Part shown: positions 16,556-24,639 of the stretch, piece after piece
Position numbering within the stretch: position 1 is the stretch's first letter
How the letters are laid out: each line of letters starts with the position of its first letter
NCBI RefSeq assembly: GCF_900095885.1
Contig: NZ_LT615367.1
Coordinates: 1,178,001 to 1,242,000, forward strand
Length of the DNA: 64,000 nucleotides
From: Dickeya aquatica
GTDB taxonomy: Bacteria > Pseudomonadota > Gammaproteobacteria > Enterobacterales > Enterobacteriaceae
Direction: 5' to 3'
The notes under the pieces: generated by a model
Told to the model about the DNA's origin: nothing
Databases searched by the model: none
Seen by the model: the letters and a program-made list of their open reading frames with translations, nothing else
Made by a program: the position numbers and the translations under genes

Positions 16556-16591
16556 GCAAAAAGAAACCCGCTCGCGTTACGACCGGGTTTC
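16556..16591 (-). terminator. Stem-loop between ganR and the YjfB-like gene
   Basis: 8-bp stem GAAACCCG/CGGGTTTC (16563-16591) with a 13-base loop. A5 lies on the left, so on the minus strand it is followed by T5 and can end the YjfB-like transcript. It may also slow readthrough from ganR. Confidence 0.6.
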
Positions 16592-16650
16592 TGTCGGTGA
16601 CATCCACTTACTGAGACATAAGGGCAACACATTCTGTGCTGCCGCGTACA

Positions 16651-16839
16651 TTATGCTGTGGTGTTAATGTTGCGCCCAACCGCCGGATTAGCCGGTAACG
16701 GTGGGATGGACTGGACAAGGCTGTTAACGGTATCTTTCTGGTTATCCAATGATTTTTTCAACACCTGGGTACCAATTTCACTGCTCAACTGCATGTTGCT
16801 CAAACCAGAGGAAAGGGAAGCGATTTGTGAAACATCCAT
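16651..16839 (-). CDS. YjfB-family putative motility protein
   Basis: A 62-residue protein resembling the YjfB family: it begins MDVSQIASLSSGLSNMQLSS, continues with a helical QVLKKSLDNQKD stretch and ends NINTTA. Family members are short, often encoded near or co-regulated with motility genes, and of unknown biochemical role. The ATG has AGGA 8 bases upstream. No flagellar genes are present here, so a link to motility rests on the family name alone. The ~250 bases upstream (16840-17091) hold its promoter region and several short inverted repeats, but no gene. Confidence 0.65.
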   Translation of the reverse strand: MDVSQIASLSSGLSNMQLSSEIGTQVLKKSLDNQKDTVNSLVQSIPPLPANPAVGRNINTTA

Positions 16840-17091
16840 CGTAGTTATCCTGTGTTAGAGGCTAAAGGCGTACCGATATGTCTGGCAGTGCAAACAAGCG
16901 ACTGAGACACATGCCCATCGCAGGATGGCCATGGGTACAAAGGAATACCGGCAAATTCCGCCAGTACCCCTTTGGTATCGGTCAGATTCGTTCAATCTTT
17001 AGTCTAGCCAACCGATGAGGTTAGCGCTGTGTGAGTCATCACATCTGCTGCGCGAAACTGTTGTTATCCGCCATCAGGTTTACATGGCCGG

Positions 17092-18213
17092 TTATTCGTC
17101 AAAAAACCAGTAGCCCTGATTGACCAGATCGGTCAGTTGCATCATGAATTTGGGATTATGTAACGCCTCACCCAGTTCATTTTTGCTAATGAGTGTATAG
17201 CGGCACAGCGCGTCAGCGCCTTTGTCATCGGCCATTTTCATCGGCTCACTGTTGACGAAAAAACGCTCGCTTACGTTCAGCACCCGCAAACCGTTTAAAC
17301 CGGATAAGCGTTTCCCCGCGAGCAGGGCCTCGGTGATTTCTGCTGACTCATAAGGAGGATTGGCGGGCGCGATATCCAATTCATGACGAGGCGTGGTGGC
17401 AAAGCGGCCAAACCATTGCGTGAAGGCTTCCGGTTGGTTGATGACATCCATCATCATGGTGCGCAGCCGTTCAAGTTCGTACTCTTCAACCCGGCCCGGA
17501 TGTTCCCGGCAGGTTAAATCCGGGTCACTGTAGTGCTCGCCGCCCAGATCGTGCTCAAGCGCATAATCGGCAAAACTGCTGATTAAGTCACGTCCGTTGG
17601 GGCCACGAAAGCCAACGGAGTAGTTGAGCGCGGTTTCTATCGTCTGCCCATCGTGTGGGAATCCCGGTGGAATGTAGAGAATATCGCCTGGCGCTAGCTC
17701 TTCATCAATAATCGGTGCGAACGGGTCAACATGCAGCAATGCCGGATGAGGGCAGAACTGGCGCATCGGCAGCTTATCGCCAACACGCCAGCGACGACGG
17801 CCCATCCCTTGAATAATAAACACGTCATATTGGTCAATATGCGGGCCGACACCACCACCCGGCACCGAAAAGGAGATCATCAAATCGTCTAAACGCCAGT
17901 CCGGCAACACCCGAAATGGGCGAACCAGCTCAGCACTGGGCGCATGCCAGTGGTTGACCGCTTGTGCCAGCAATGACCAGCCGGTTTCTCCCAGATGATC
18001 AAATGATTCGAATGGCCCATTCCAGGCCTGCCACTGGTTATGGTGATAACTCACCAAGCGGCTATCGACTTCGGCTTCCATCGCCAGTCCGGCCAATTCA
18101 TCCGGTGTAATCGGATCGACAAAATTAGCCAGCGCATTCTTTAATACAACGGGTTGTTTCTGCCAGTACTTTTCTAAAAATTCGGGCCAGTCGAGCTTCA
18201 GTTGATATTCCAT
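17092..18213 (-). CDS. roxA: 50S ribosomal protein L16 arginine 3-hydroxylase RoxA (YcfD)
   Basis: A 373-residue JmjC-type 2-oxoglutarate/Fe(II) oxygenase, the same length as E. coli YcfD/RoxA, which hydroxylates an arginine of ribosomal protein L16. The iron-binding triad is visible: His125 and Asp127 in VGPHIDQYDVF, and the distal His in YIPPGFPHDGQT. Other family marks are MGRRRWRVGDK and ELAPGDILYIPPG. The start at 18213 gives the canonical N-terminus MEYQLKLDWPEFLEKYW; 18 extra upstream codons are not conserved. The ribosome site is weak (GTGAAAG). It stands alone, convergent with nothing and followed by the YjfB-like unit. Confidence 0.93.
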   Translation of the reverse strand: MEYQLKLDWPEFLEKYWQKQPVVLKNALANFVDPITPDELAGLAMEAEVDSRLVSYHHNQWQAWNGPFESFDHLGETGWSLLAQAVNHWHAPSAELVRPFRVLPDWRLDDLMISFSVPGGGVGPHIDQYDVFIIQGMGRRRWRVGDKLPMRQFCPHPALLHVDPFAPIIDEELAPGDILYIPPGFPHDGQTIETALNYSVGFRGPNGRDLISSFADYALEHDLGGEHYSDPDLTCREHPGRVEEYELERLRTMMMDVINQPEAFTQWFGRFATTPRHELDIAPANPPYESAEITEALLAGKRLSGLNGLRVLNVSERFFVNSEPMKMADDKGADALCRYTLISKNELGEALHNPKFMMQLTDLVNQGYWFFDE

Positions 18214-18381
18214 GCTTTCACACCAGTGAGAAGATAAACAGACTTGATTATAAGAAGCTGTGCTCACGCCACCTTGTCATTGGTCAAGGTCAGGTGTTGC
18301 ATCGGGGGCGTTTATTGGGTGTCAGAGAGCCGGCGAGTCGCTGGCCTGAAAATAGCGGCTGTGATGAGGTAATCACTAGAT

Positions 18382-18414
18382 AAAAAAAAGACAAAGCACC
18401 AGGTCTTTGTCTTT
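18382..18414 (-). terminator. Rho-independent terminator of the cold-shock operon
   Basis: 10-bp stem AAAGACAAAG/CTTTGTCTTT (18387-18414) with an 8-base loop; on the minus strand a run of Ts follows. It ends the csp-ymcF transcript. Confidence 0.85.
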
Positions 18415-18439
18415 AATTAAAATGCGACTTACCGAGAAA

Positions 18440-18637
18440 TTAGCTCAGAGTAGCGCCATTGTGCACACGCATGTTCGCCATGTGGTGCCCGCTTAATAGG
18501 GCGGTGTTAACGGCCATTACCATCACGGACTTACAAAAAATACATTTTGCGCCGTGCGGATTTTGTGCCGAAACATCAAAAGGTGATGTTCTGTATTGCG
18601 AGCCCTGACAACATGGGCATTTAAAATAAGAATTCAA
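18440..18637 (-). CDS. YmcF-like small zinc-ribbon protein encoded behind a cold-shock gene
   Basis: A 65-residue protein with two CxxC pairs (FKCPCCQGSQYRTS and GAKCIFCKS), consistent with one zinc ribbon. The SQYRTSPFDVSAQNPHGAKC block matches what I know of the E. coli cold-shock small protein YmcF, encoded beside cspG. It starts 17 bases after the csp stop and shares its leader and terminator, so it is almost certainly made from the same cold-induced message. The ribosome site is modest (AAAGGATAATG region). Molecular role unknown; the ribbon suggests nucleic-acid or ribosome binding. Confidence 0.7.
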   Translation of the reverse strand: MNSYFKCPCCQGSQYRTSPFDVSAQNPHGAKCIFCKSVMVMAVNTALLSGHHMANMRVHNGATLS

Positions 18638-18654
18638 AATAATAACATTATCCT

Positions 18655-18867
18655 TTAGAGAATAACGACATTGGCAGCAGAGGGGCCTTTGGCGCTGCTT
18701 TCTACCGCAAACTCGACTTTCTGCCCTTCATTCAGCGTACGGTAATCGTTACTTTGAATAGCAGAAAAGTGGACAAAGACGTCTTTAGAACCATCCAGTG
18801 GGGAGATAAATCCGAAGCCTTTATCAGCATTAAACCATTTTACCAAACCAGTCATTTTATTAGACAT
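18655..18867 (-). CDS. CspA-family cold-shock protein
   Basis: A 70-residue single cold-shock domain that binds single-stranded RNA/DNA and melts mRNA structure in the cold. RNP1 (KGFGFISP) and RNP2 (VFVHFSAIQ) are intact, with the leading [12 protein letters not shown] strand. Closest to the cold-inducible CspA/CspB/CspG group. AGAAGG lies upstream of the ATG. Expression is probably controlled after transcription by the long structured leader at 18868-19030, which carries a cold-box-like start, and by a TTGCAT/GTTAAT promoter. The downstream YmcF-like gene belongs to the same unit. Confidence 0.9.
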   Translation of the reverse strand: MSNKMTGLVKWFNADKGFGFISPLDGSKDVFVHFSAIQSNDYRTLNEGQKVEFAVESSAKGPSAANVVIL

Positions 18868-19030
18868 GTTTACAACCTTCTCATTGATTTCTTTATCGAA
18901 TATGGCCTGAGTTACAGATTAAAATCATAACGTAAAGAGGAAACTCAAAAAGAAGGGGTATCAAGGATAACTCTTAGAAGTGAGAACTGCTTTAGTAAAC
19001 TGCTTTTAACGGTGTCTGTATATCAAACCG
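18868..19030 (-). ncRNA. Cold-shock 5' leader (cspA-type thermoregulator)
   Basis: A 163-base untranslated leader, almost exactly the length of the E. coli cspA leader (159 nt). On the minus strand it begins CGGTTTGATATACAGACACC, closely matching the cspA cold-box start CGGTTTGACGTACAGACC. It further carries AAGAGTTATCCTTGATACCC, nearly identical to an E. coli cspA leader segment I recall. Such leaders refold with temperature to expose the ribosome site in the cold. Comparison is from memory, not alignment. Confidence 0.75.
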
Positions 19031-19038
19031 ACAGGTGC

Positions 19039-19067
19039 ATTAACGCACAGATTTTTACCTGATGCAA
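19039..19067 (-). promoter_or_regulatory. Promoter of the csp operon
   Basis: On the minus strand: -35 TTGCAT (19062-19067), 17-base spacer, -10 GTTAAT (19039-19044), placing the start of transcription near 19030 at the first base of the cold-box motif. Confidence 0.7.
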
Positions 19068-19335
19068 GCTTTATTGCCGAAACCCCTGTCTTAAAAAAGA
19101 GGTGGAATAATCACATGCGGATGAACGCCGTGGAAACGGCTTTTGGCAGCGGGCAGATGCGTTTGTGAGCGATAGACTGACTTATCGTGTGGAGAATAGT
19201 CGCAAGGAGATACGCTGGTGAATGTGAGCAGAGTGAAAATCTTATTTCATTAATTATTGATACCTGTCTAACTTTCCCGATTTATCATAATATATAAATG
19301 TAGCGTTATAACCATACTCATCAGGACAACTGACA

Positions 19336-19734
19336 ATGACTGAAGCTCTTAAGGTATTAAATAACATTCGCACTCTTCGTGCTCAGGCTCGTGAAACCGA
19401 TCTGGCGACGCTTGAAGAGATGCTGGAAAAACTGACTGCTATTGTGGAAGACCGGCGTGAAGAAGAAGCCAGCACTCAACAACAAAATGCTGAACGTCAG
19501 GCTAAAATCGAAGCACTGCGCGCTCAGCTGTTAGAAGATGGAATTGATCCGTCAGAATTGCTGGAAAGTGTTAAGTCTGCACCGGCTAAATCCAAACGCA
19601 CTCCTCGTCCGGCCAAATATAAGTATGTTGATGAAAATGGCGATGAACAGACGTGGACAGGTCAGGGCCGTACACCGAAAGCTATCAAAGAAGCCCTTGA
19701 TAGTGGCAAGGCGCTGGCTGATTTCGAGATCTAA
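19336..19734 (+). CDS. hns: Nucleoid-associated silencer H-NS
   Basis: A 132-residue H-NS-family protein. Residues 1-~80 form the coiled-coil oligomerisation region ([17 protein letters not shown]). A linker follows, and residues ~90-132 form the AT-hook-like DNA-binding domain with the core [16 protein letters not shown]. It binds curved AT-rich DNA and silences horizontally acquired genes; the AT-rich left part of the island at 31-36 kb is a natural target. E. coli H-NS has 137 residues. H-NS is preferred over StpA on the exact N-terminus, but paralogues cannot be separated without comparison. AGGA lies before the ATG. Confidence 0.9.
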   Translation: MTEALKVLNNIRTLRAQARETDLATLEEMLEKLTAIVEDRREEEASTQQQNAERQAKIEALRAQLLEDGIDPSELLESVKSAPAKSKRTPRPAKYKYVDENGDEQTWTGQGRTPKAIKEALDSGKALADFEI

Positions 19735-19741
19735 TCCTGTT

Positions 19742-19771
19742 TCCCCTTTGTGTACTTAAGCAAAGGGGATT
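19742..19771 (+). terminator. Stem-loop terminator of hns
   Basis: 9-bp perfect stem TCCCCTTTG/CAAAGGGGA with a 10-base loop, 7 bases after the hns stop. The T tract is short. The remaining ~300 bases to the next gene are AT-rich and show no gene. Confidence 0.65.
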
Positions 19772-20078
19772 CCCTTACCTGGTGAGGGGATACTGTGTTT
19801 TGTCTTAACATATTTAATGTGGCATTACTTAAACGCGCGCGATGGCGGTAATGCTTTTATAGGTAAGAACCTGAGTTATCATAACCCCCGAAATTTTTTC
19901 TGCTGTAATTTCATTTTCTGATACCTCCTCTAAAAATAATTCCAGGTTGCAATAATCTTTTACTTTCTACTCGTGGTCATTTTCAGGTAAAACTTTTAAA
20001 CTAAAATATCTTGCCTCATGCATTACATTAAAATAATTAATGAATATTAATCTTTCCTCAATATTAAGGTCGTGATTA

Positions 20079-21617
20079 ATGCTGGATGTTAAAACAATTT
20101 TTTTACTTATTGTTGTCATTAATTTCACTTTTGGGATAACGATATCATTAGCATCTGACTCAGAGCGAAAATCTGGGTTATATCATGTCTCTTTCGCGAA
20201 TATAGCGCATGGGATTGGGTATCTCCTTTTCATTACCGCCGCGAGCTACGGTAGCCTGTTCATTTGGGCTGGTGAAACCTGTATTGCCATCAGTATTTCT
20301 ATGTGGATAGCGGGGATTTATAAATTCCTAAAAATCCCAGCCCCATCAAAAACTCAACTGTTCCTGATTGCATATGTGACGCTGGTTTCGTTTTTTTATA
20401 AAGAAAGTAAAGACGCCCGCATCATTTATAACTCATCTGCTTATGTTTGCATTGAGCTAATGGCTATTTATGCGTTCTCGCGCTTCTGGCGTCAGATTAA
20501 GGGCCGGGGGAAATATCTGGTTCTTTTCGCTATTCTGGCCAATATGCTGATACTGACGTATCGGGTCTTTTTTGCGTTATTACGTTCACAAGATATAAAA
20601 GGTCTTTATTCAGGAGATATATCGCAGATGGTGCTATATGTCTCTGTTTTGATTACGGTAATTTTCTTTTCTGTTGGTTTTATTCTCATGACGAAGGAGC
20701 GGACAGATTACTTAAATATGGAGTTAATCCTGAAAGACGGGTTAACCAGTCTCTGGAACCGGCGTAAAATTGATGAAGTCGCGGCTTATGAAATGGGCCG
20801 TCTGAAGCGCTATGGCACACCGGTAGCTCTGGCGATCATCGATATTGATAATTTTAAACAGGTCAACGATGTCTACGGGCATGTCGTTGGCGATCAGATA
20901 TTAACTAAAATATCAGCCGTGTGCAGGGCCCAATTACGGGATACGGATATTATAGGGCGATGGGGCGGAGAGGAACTGGTGGTCATTTTCCCCAACACTG
21001 GGCTTTCCGGGTTGCACGAGATTGCCAACCGTTTATGTCGTGCTGTGAATAATGAGGTATCTCTGCCTGACAGAACACTGAGTGTAAGTATTGGTTTATC
21101 TCTTTGTCTGAGTACCGATACATGGAGTTGCTGGTTTGATCGTGCAGACAGAGCATTATATGACGCAAAAATAACAGGAAAAAATAAGGCGTTATTTGAT
21201 GTTCCGATTCAATTTGAAAAGAATGCACCTGCAATTATTTGGTCTGATAATTTATCAACGGGGTTAAATGATATTGATAGTGATCATGTTAACCTCATCA
21301 ACCTTACTAATGAATGGGCCACGTATGCCCAACGGGATTACAGTAAAGCACAGTTACTGAGTTATATTGCACGGCTGCGGGAAGCGATGTTATCTCACTT
21401 TATTATTGAGGAGAAATCGATATCATCAGATAAGGCATCGCCAGCCAGAGCTGAGCATCATCAGCGGCACAAAAGCCTGATTGATCGATTAGATTATCTG
21501 GTTAATTTGTTCTCAAGAGGAAATCTGGAGCTTGATGCTATTTCACAGTTTCTTGTCTACGAGCTCTGTATCGAACACATTCTGACGGAAGACAAAAAAG
21601 CCTTTGATGAAGCATAA
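20079..21617 (+). CDS. Membrane diguanylate cyclase with C-terminal hemerythrin domain
   Basis: A 512-residue three-part protein. Residues ~1-215 hold about seven membrane segments. Residues ~225-385 form a GGDEF domain with active site GGEEL at 296-300 and an intact inhibitory site RDTD at 287-290, exactly five residues upstream, so an active, product-inhibited cyclase is expected. Residues ~395-512 form a hemerythrin-like di-iron domain with the ligand pattern His403, His440-x3-Glu444, His460-x3-His464 and His500-x4-Asp505. It would make c-di-GMP in response to oxygen or redox state, as described for a Vibrio cholerae DGC-hemerythrin protein. Single gene, no operon partner. The membrane part is of no family I recognise. 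Confidence 0.85.
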   Translation: MLDVKTIFLLIVVINFTFGITISLASDSERKSGLYHVSFANIAHGIGYLLFITAASYGSLFIWAGETCIAISISMWIAGIYKFLKIPAPSKTQLFLIAYVTLVSFFYKESKDARIIYNSSAYVCIELMAIYAFSRFWRQIKGRGKYLVLFAILANMLILTYRVFFALLRSQDIKGLYSGDISQMVLYVSVLITVIFFSVGFILMTKERTDYLNMELILKDGLTSLWNRRKIDEVAAYEMGRLKRYGTPVALAIIDIDNFKQVNDVYGHVVGDQILTKISAVCRAQLRDTDIIGRWGGEELVVIFPNTGLSGLHEIANRLCRAVNNEVSLPDRTLSVSIGLSLCLSTDTWSCWFDRADRALYDAKITGKNKALFDVPIQFEKNAPAIIWSDNLSTGLNDIDSDHVNLINLTNEWATYAQRDYSKAQLLSYIARLREAMLSHFIIEEKSISSDKASPARAEHHQRHKSLIDRLDYLVNLFSRGNLELDAISQFLVYELCIEHILTEDKKAFDEA

Positions 21618-21709
21618 CGCCGCTGTCGAAAAAGCATGTGCGCGAAGGGATATCGTGACAGTAGACCACGCGCACATTGACAATTAACGGCCTTTCCCCG
21701 GCGCTAAAA

Positions 21710-21846
21710 CTATTTCAGATTTTCTTTAAAAAACCGATCCAGACGATCAAACGGGATTTTGTCTGTCTTATCGTACAAATCGACATGATCTTCGCCTTGT
21801 TTGCAAGATCGTGGCATAGCATCATTTCACGATTGTCTGACATAAA
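21710..21846 (-). pseudogene. 3' remnant of an alpha/beta-hydrolase gene (YcjY/dienelactone-hydrolase type)
   Basis: On the minus strand the last ~36 codons read EDHVDLYDKTDKIPFDRLDR and then FFKENLK before a TAG at 21710-21712. This is the usual C-terminal end of YcjY-like alpha/beta hydrolases, including the catalytic His in DHVDLYD. Just upstream a second frame reads MSDNREMMLCHDLANKA, resembling the preceding helix, so a small indel separates the two. No nucleophile elbow or N-terminal half is seen up to 22297. The 680-base gap 21618-22297 otherwise shows no gene. Confidence 0.55.
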
Positions 21847-22297
21847 ACGCTGCCCTTACGCTAATCAGCCTGAAATCAGCCCTATGGTATCTTGCCAATA
21901 ATATCCCGCCAATTCCTTTTATAGGGGACTCATACAATCAGGCAAGAATTCCAGCGTATTGTGTTATCTGAAAAATAATCAGGTAGCAGATGATAAACGT
22001 ATTGTTCTTATATGCTGATAATGGCTTTCTAATAACAGGTAACAAAAAATGATGTGTTTTTAGAAAAGTACACCTCGGGTAAGTAATATATTCTTATATA
22101 TCTGCGATGACAGAGCGCTGGACCGGAGAAATCAAAGCCGGTAGCTGTATGGATATATTGACGCGTACTGCCTTATCCCAGGATTAAGGGGGAGGGCTGG
22201 CGATTCGTGCATCTTTCATTATCGGGGCCGCGAAGCTGAAAAACTGGCAGAAGGCAGTATGACGCTCTTGTGCCAGTGAAGTATTGTGGCGCAATGC

Positions 22298-22783
22298 TTA
22301 ATCGCTTTTTTTGTCACTTTCCGATATGGCAAAATCCATCACAAATTTCCGCAGTAATCTTGTCAGTTCCGTGCGTTCATGATCCTGCCATTCTTCAAAA
22401 ACATGTCGGTATATCCGCGCGCGCGTGGCGTCGATTTTATCGGTCATCGCTTTGCCCGCTTCAGTAATGATGGCTTCATTTACCCGCTTATCCTTGATGT
22501 TCTTCTGGCGTTGCGCCAGCCCCGTCTCCTCCAGCTTAGCGACCTGACGGCTCACCGTGGTGTAATCACGGCCAACACGGTCGGCGAGTTCGACTACGCC
22601 GATGGGGCCAAAACGGCTTATCTGCACCAGTAGCGGAAACAGCGCGCGATCAAGCTGAATGCCGGATTCTTTTATCATCAGTTCATCGCGTTGAGGGCGG
22701 TTAAACACACCGACGATAGTCAGCAGCGCATCATGCAAGTCATCGAAGGTTTCACAGTTATGTGTATTTTGCACATTTTTCAT
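22298..22783 (-). CDS. MarR-family transcriptional regulator
   Basis: A 161-residue winged-helix regulator. The DNA-binding core is visible as IGVVELADRVGRDYTTVSRQ, with the wing GLAQRQKNIKDKRVNEAIIT. MarR proteins usually repress a divergent gene and release DNA on binding small phenolics or on oxidation. The partner here is the divergent oxidoreductase at 22854, with a 27-bp inverted repeat between them. The ATG at 22781-22783 is chosen because GGGA lies 8 bases upstream; an ATG 6 bases earlier sits too close to it. A single Cys near residue 12 (NTHNCETF) could be a redox sensor, which is speculation. Confidence 0.8.
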   Translation of the reverse strand: MKNVQNTHNCETFDDLHDALLTIVGVFNRPQRDELMIKESGIQLDRALFPLLVQISRFGPIGVVELADRVGRDYTTVSRQVAKLEETGLAQRQKNIKDKRVNEAIITEAGKAMTDKIDATRARIYRHVFEEWQDHERTELTRLLRKFVMDFAISESDKKSD

Positions 22784-22804
22784 TGACATTATCCCAGGGT
22801 AAAC

Positions 22805-22831
22805 ATAATGTGTGCATAATACACGCATTAT
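22805..22831. promoter_or_regulatory. Candidate MarR operator
   Basis: Inverted repeat with 10-bp arms ATAATGTGTG and CACGCATTAT (one mismatch) and a 7-base centre, midway in the 70-base divergent region between the MarR gene and the oxidoreductase. Size and symmetry fit MarR-family sites. Confidence 0.6.
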
Positions 22832-22853
22832 CTTATTAACTGAAGGTGATAAC

Positions 22854-23819
22854 ATGAAAGCCGCCATTGTTACTGAAAAAGGGAAACCGCCGGTGTACGG
22901 TGATTTCCCGGAACCCCAAGCCGATGACAAGCATGTAGTGGTCTCGGTGAAAGCATCCGCGGTGAGCCAATTGGCCAAATCACGCGCGGCAGGCACCCAT
23001 TACAGCGCATCGCTACAGTATCCTTTTATCGCCGGGATTGACGGCACGGGATACCTCAGTAACGGCGATCCGGTCTACTTTTTGGCATTTACTTCGCCCT
23101 GGGGAAGCATGGCGCAGAGAACGCAGGTGCCAGTCGGGGGTATCGTGCCGCTACCTGCCTCGCTGGATCTGGTGCAGGCCGCCGCGCTGGCCAATCCCGG
23201 TATGTCTTCCTGGGTGGCATTAACGCGCCGGGCAAAACTGCATAAAGGAGAAACGGTACTGATAAACGGTGCAACCGGTACATCCGGCGGACTGGCCGTG
23301 CGTATTGCTCGCCACCTTGGTGCCGGAAAAGTGATTGTTACCGGCCGCAACCAACAGGTTCTGGAGAAACTGCGTGCGGAAGGTGCCGATGTGGCGATTA
23401 CGCTGGATACATTGCCGACCACACTGCCAGCATTGATGGCTGAGGGCATCGATGTGGTACTGGACTATCTTTGGGGCCAGAGCGCACTTGATATTATGGT
23501 CGCCGCCACTGCTGGCGGTGAGAAAGTGGTGCGCTTTGTCCAAATCGGTTCGCTGAGCGGTCAGGATATTGCGCTACACAGTAAATTATTGCGTTCTTCA
23601 GGGCTGACGCTGATGGGCAGCGGGCTTGGCAGCGTATCGAATTCAGAACTGGTTGCTTCTGTCAGCGAACTGCTGGACGCCGCCGCACGGAGCGATTTCT
23701 CCATTCCATTCCAGCGACGTCCGTTAAGCGAAGTGAATCACGCCTGGGTTGAGGATGAACGCTGCCGCACGGTGTTTACCTTCGATACTAAGAGGCCGGC
23801 GTTGGCAGGCGGACTATGA
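22854..23819 (+). CDS. Zinc-free medium-chain quinone oxidoreductase-like protein
   Basis: A 321-residue NADPH-dependent oxidoreductase of the quinone reductase/medium-chain dehydrogenase superfamily. The GroES-like half begins MKAAIVTEKGKPPVYGDFPE and carries AGIDGTGYL. The Rossmann half has TVLINGATGTSGGLAVRIAR. The catalytic-zinc ligands of alcohol dehydrogenases are absent, as in quinone reductases. GAAGG precedes the ATG at 22854; an in-frame ATG at 22812 lies inside the operator. It is divergent from and probably repressed by the MarR protein, so a role in quinone or electrophile detoxification is inferred. Its stop overlaps the end of the convergent TetR gene by 6 bases. Confidence 0.78.
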   Translation: MKAAIVTEKGKPPVYGDFPEPQADDKHVVVSVKASAVSQLAKSRAAGTHYSASLQYPFIAGIDGTGYLSNGDPVYFLAFTSPWGSMAQRTQVPVGGIVPLPASLDLVQAAALANPGMSSWVALTRRAKLHKGETVLINGATGTSGGLAVRIARHLGAGKVIVTGRNQQVLEKLRAEGADVAITLDTLPTTLPALMAEGIDVVLDYLWGQSALDIMVAATAGGEKVVRFVQIGSLSGQDIALHSKLLRSSGLTLMGSGLGSVSNSELVASVSELLDAAARSDFSIPFQRRPLSEVNHAWVEDERCRTVFTFDTKRPALAGGL

Positions 23820-24437
23820 TTGGTGGGCCCGCAAGCCATTCAGTGTCAGATCCAGATGGGCTTCTACTAACGTTTGTTTATTGATACGTCGGCGGCCGGG
23901 GACATTAATATGCAATATCATCAGATGCAAAATCGAGCCCATTATCACCTCGGGGGTGCTTGTTGCCGGCCCGGCACGAAACTCCCCGGCTGCAACGCCA
24001 TCAGCCAGTAGTTTACCTATTGCTCCGGCGAGCGGCCCGACAAACTCGTGGTAATAGCGGTCAACGATCTCCGGAAAACGGGAGCCTTCAGTCAGTGACA
24101 ATCGTAGCAATTGTTGGATTTTTTTATCTTTGGAGATCTTTTCGAAGGCAAACAAAAGCAACGCTCGCAGACGCTCAGAGCAACTGCCTTTAAAGGATTC
24201 TGCGGTGGTCAGAACGTCCCGGTAAGGCTGAGAGTGGTGATGAGTCATCGCCTCGAATAAGGCTTCTTTCGTCGGAAAGTAGAGGTAAATGGTCCCCTTA
24301 CTGATACCGATACGTTTGGCAATGTCATCAAGCCGGGCTGCGGCATAACCTTTGAGGCTGAACTCTTCAAAAGCGGCTTCCAGAATTTTCTGAGGGCGCT
24401 GCGCTTTTTGTTCAGCCCGCGTCATCTTGTTTAACAT
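23814..24437 (-). CDS. TetR-family repressor of the RND efflux operon
   Basis: A 207-residue TetR/AcrR-type regulator. Residues ~15-60 hold the helix-turn-helix (LDDIAKRIGISKGTIYLYFP) in the standard ILEAAFEEFSLKGYAAARLD context; the rest is the ligand-binding helical domain. It is divergent from an efflux operon (MFP-MFP-RND), and a perfect 11-bp-armed palindrome lies between them at 24572-24595, so it very likely represses that operon and perhaps itself. The 3' end overlaps the convergent oxidoreductase by 6 bases. The inducing ligand is unknown. Confidence 0.85.
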   Translation of the reverse strand: MLNKMTRAEQKAQRPQKILEAAFEEFSLKGYAAARLDDIAKRIGISKGTIYLYFPTKEALFEAMTHHHSQPYRDVLTTAESFKGSCSERLRALLLFAFEKISKDKKIQQLLRLSLTEGSRFPEIVDRYYHEFVGPLAGAIGKLLADGVAAGEFRAGPATSTPEVIMGSILHLMILHINVPGRRRINKQTLVEAHLDLTLNGLRAHQS

Positions 24438-24571
24438 TCCACCGTACTCCTTAGGGGGCGGGGCGACGTTCGATCATGTTCTGCTACGATCATGACACAC
24501 TTCAATACCACTGAAAATCAATACGAAAAAGTGAAGCCATTTTTAACGGGCATCAAACGTGTTGCGCATTT

Positions 24572-24595
24572 AATTGACTGACAAGTCAGTCAATT
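24572..24595. promoter_or_regulatory. TetR-type operator upstream of the efflux operon
   Basis: Perfect palindrome: arms AATTGACTGAC and GTCAGTCAATT around a central AA. It lies 44 bases before the first adaptor gene and 134 bases from the TetR gene, a classic arrangement for TetR repression. Confidence 0.75.
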
Positions 24596-24639
24596 TTACA
24601 CGTAACGTCTATTTATACGGTTTTAACGATGAGGATCCC

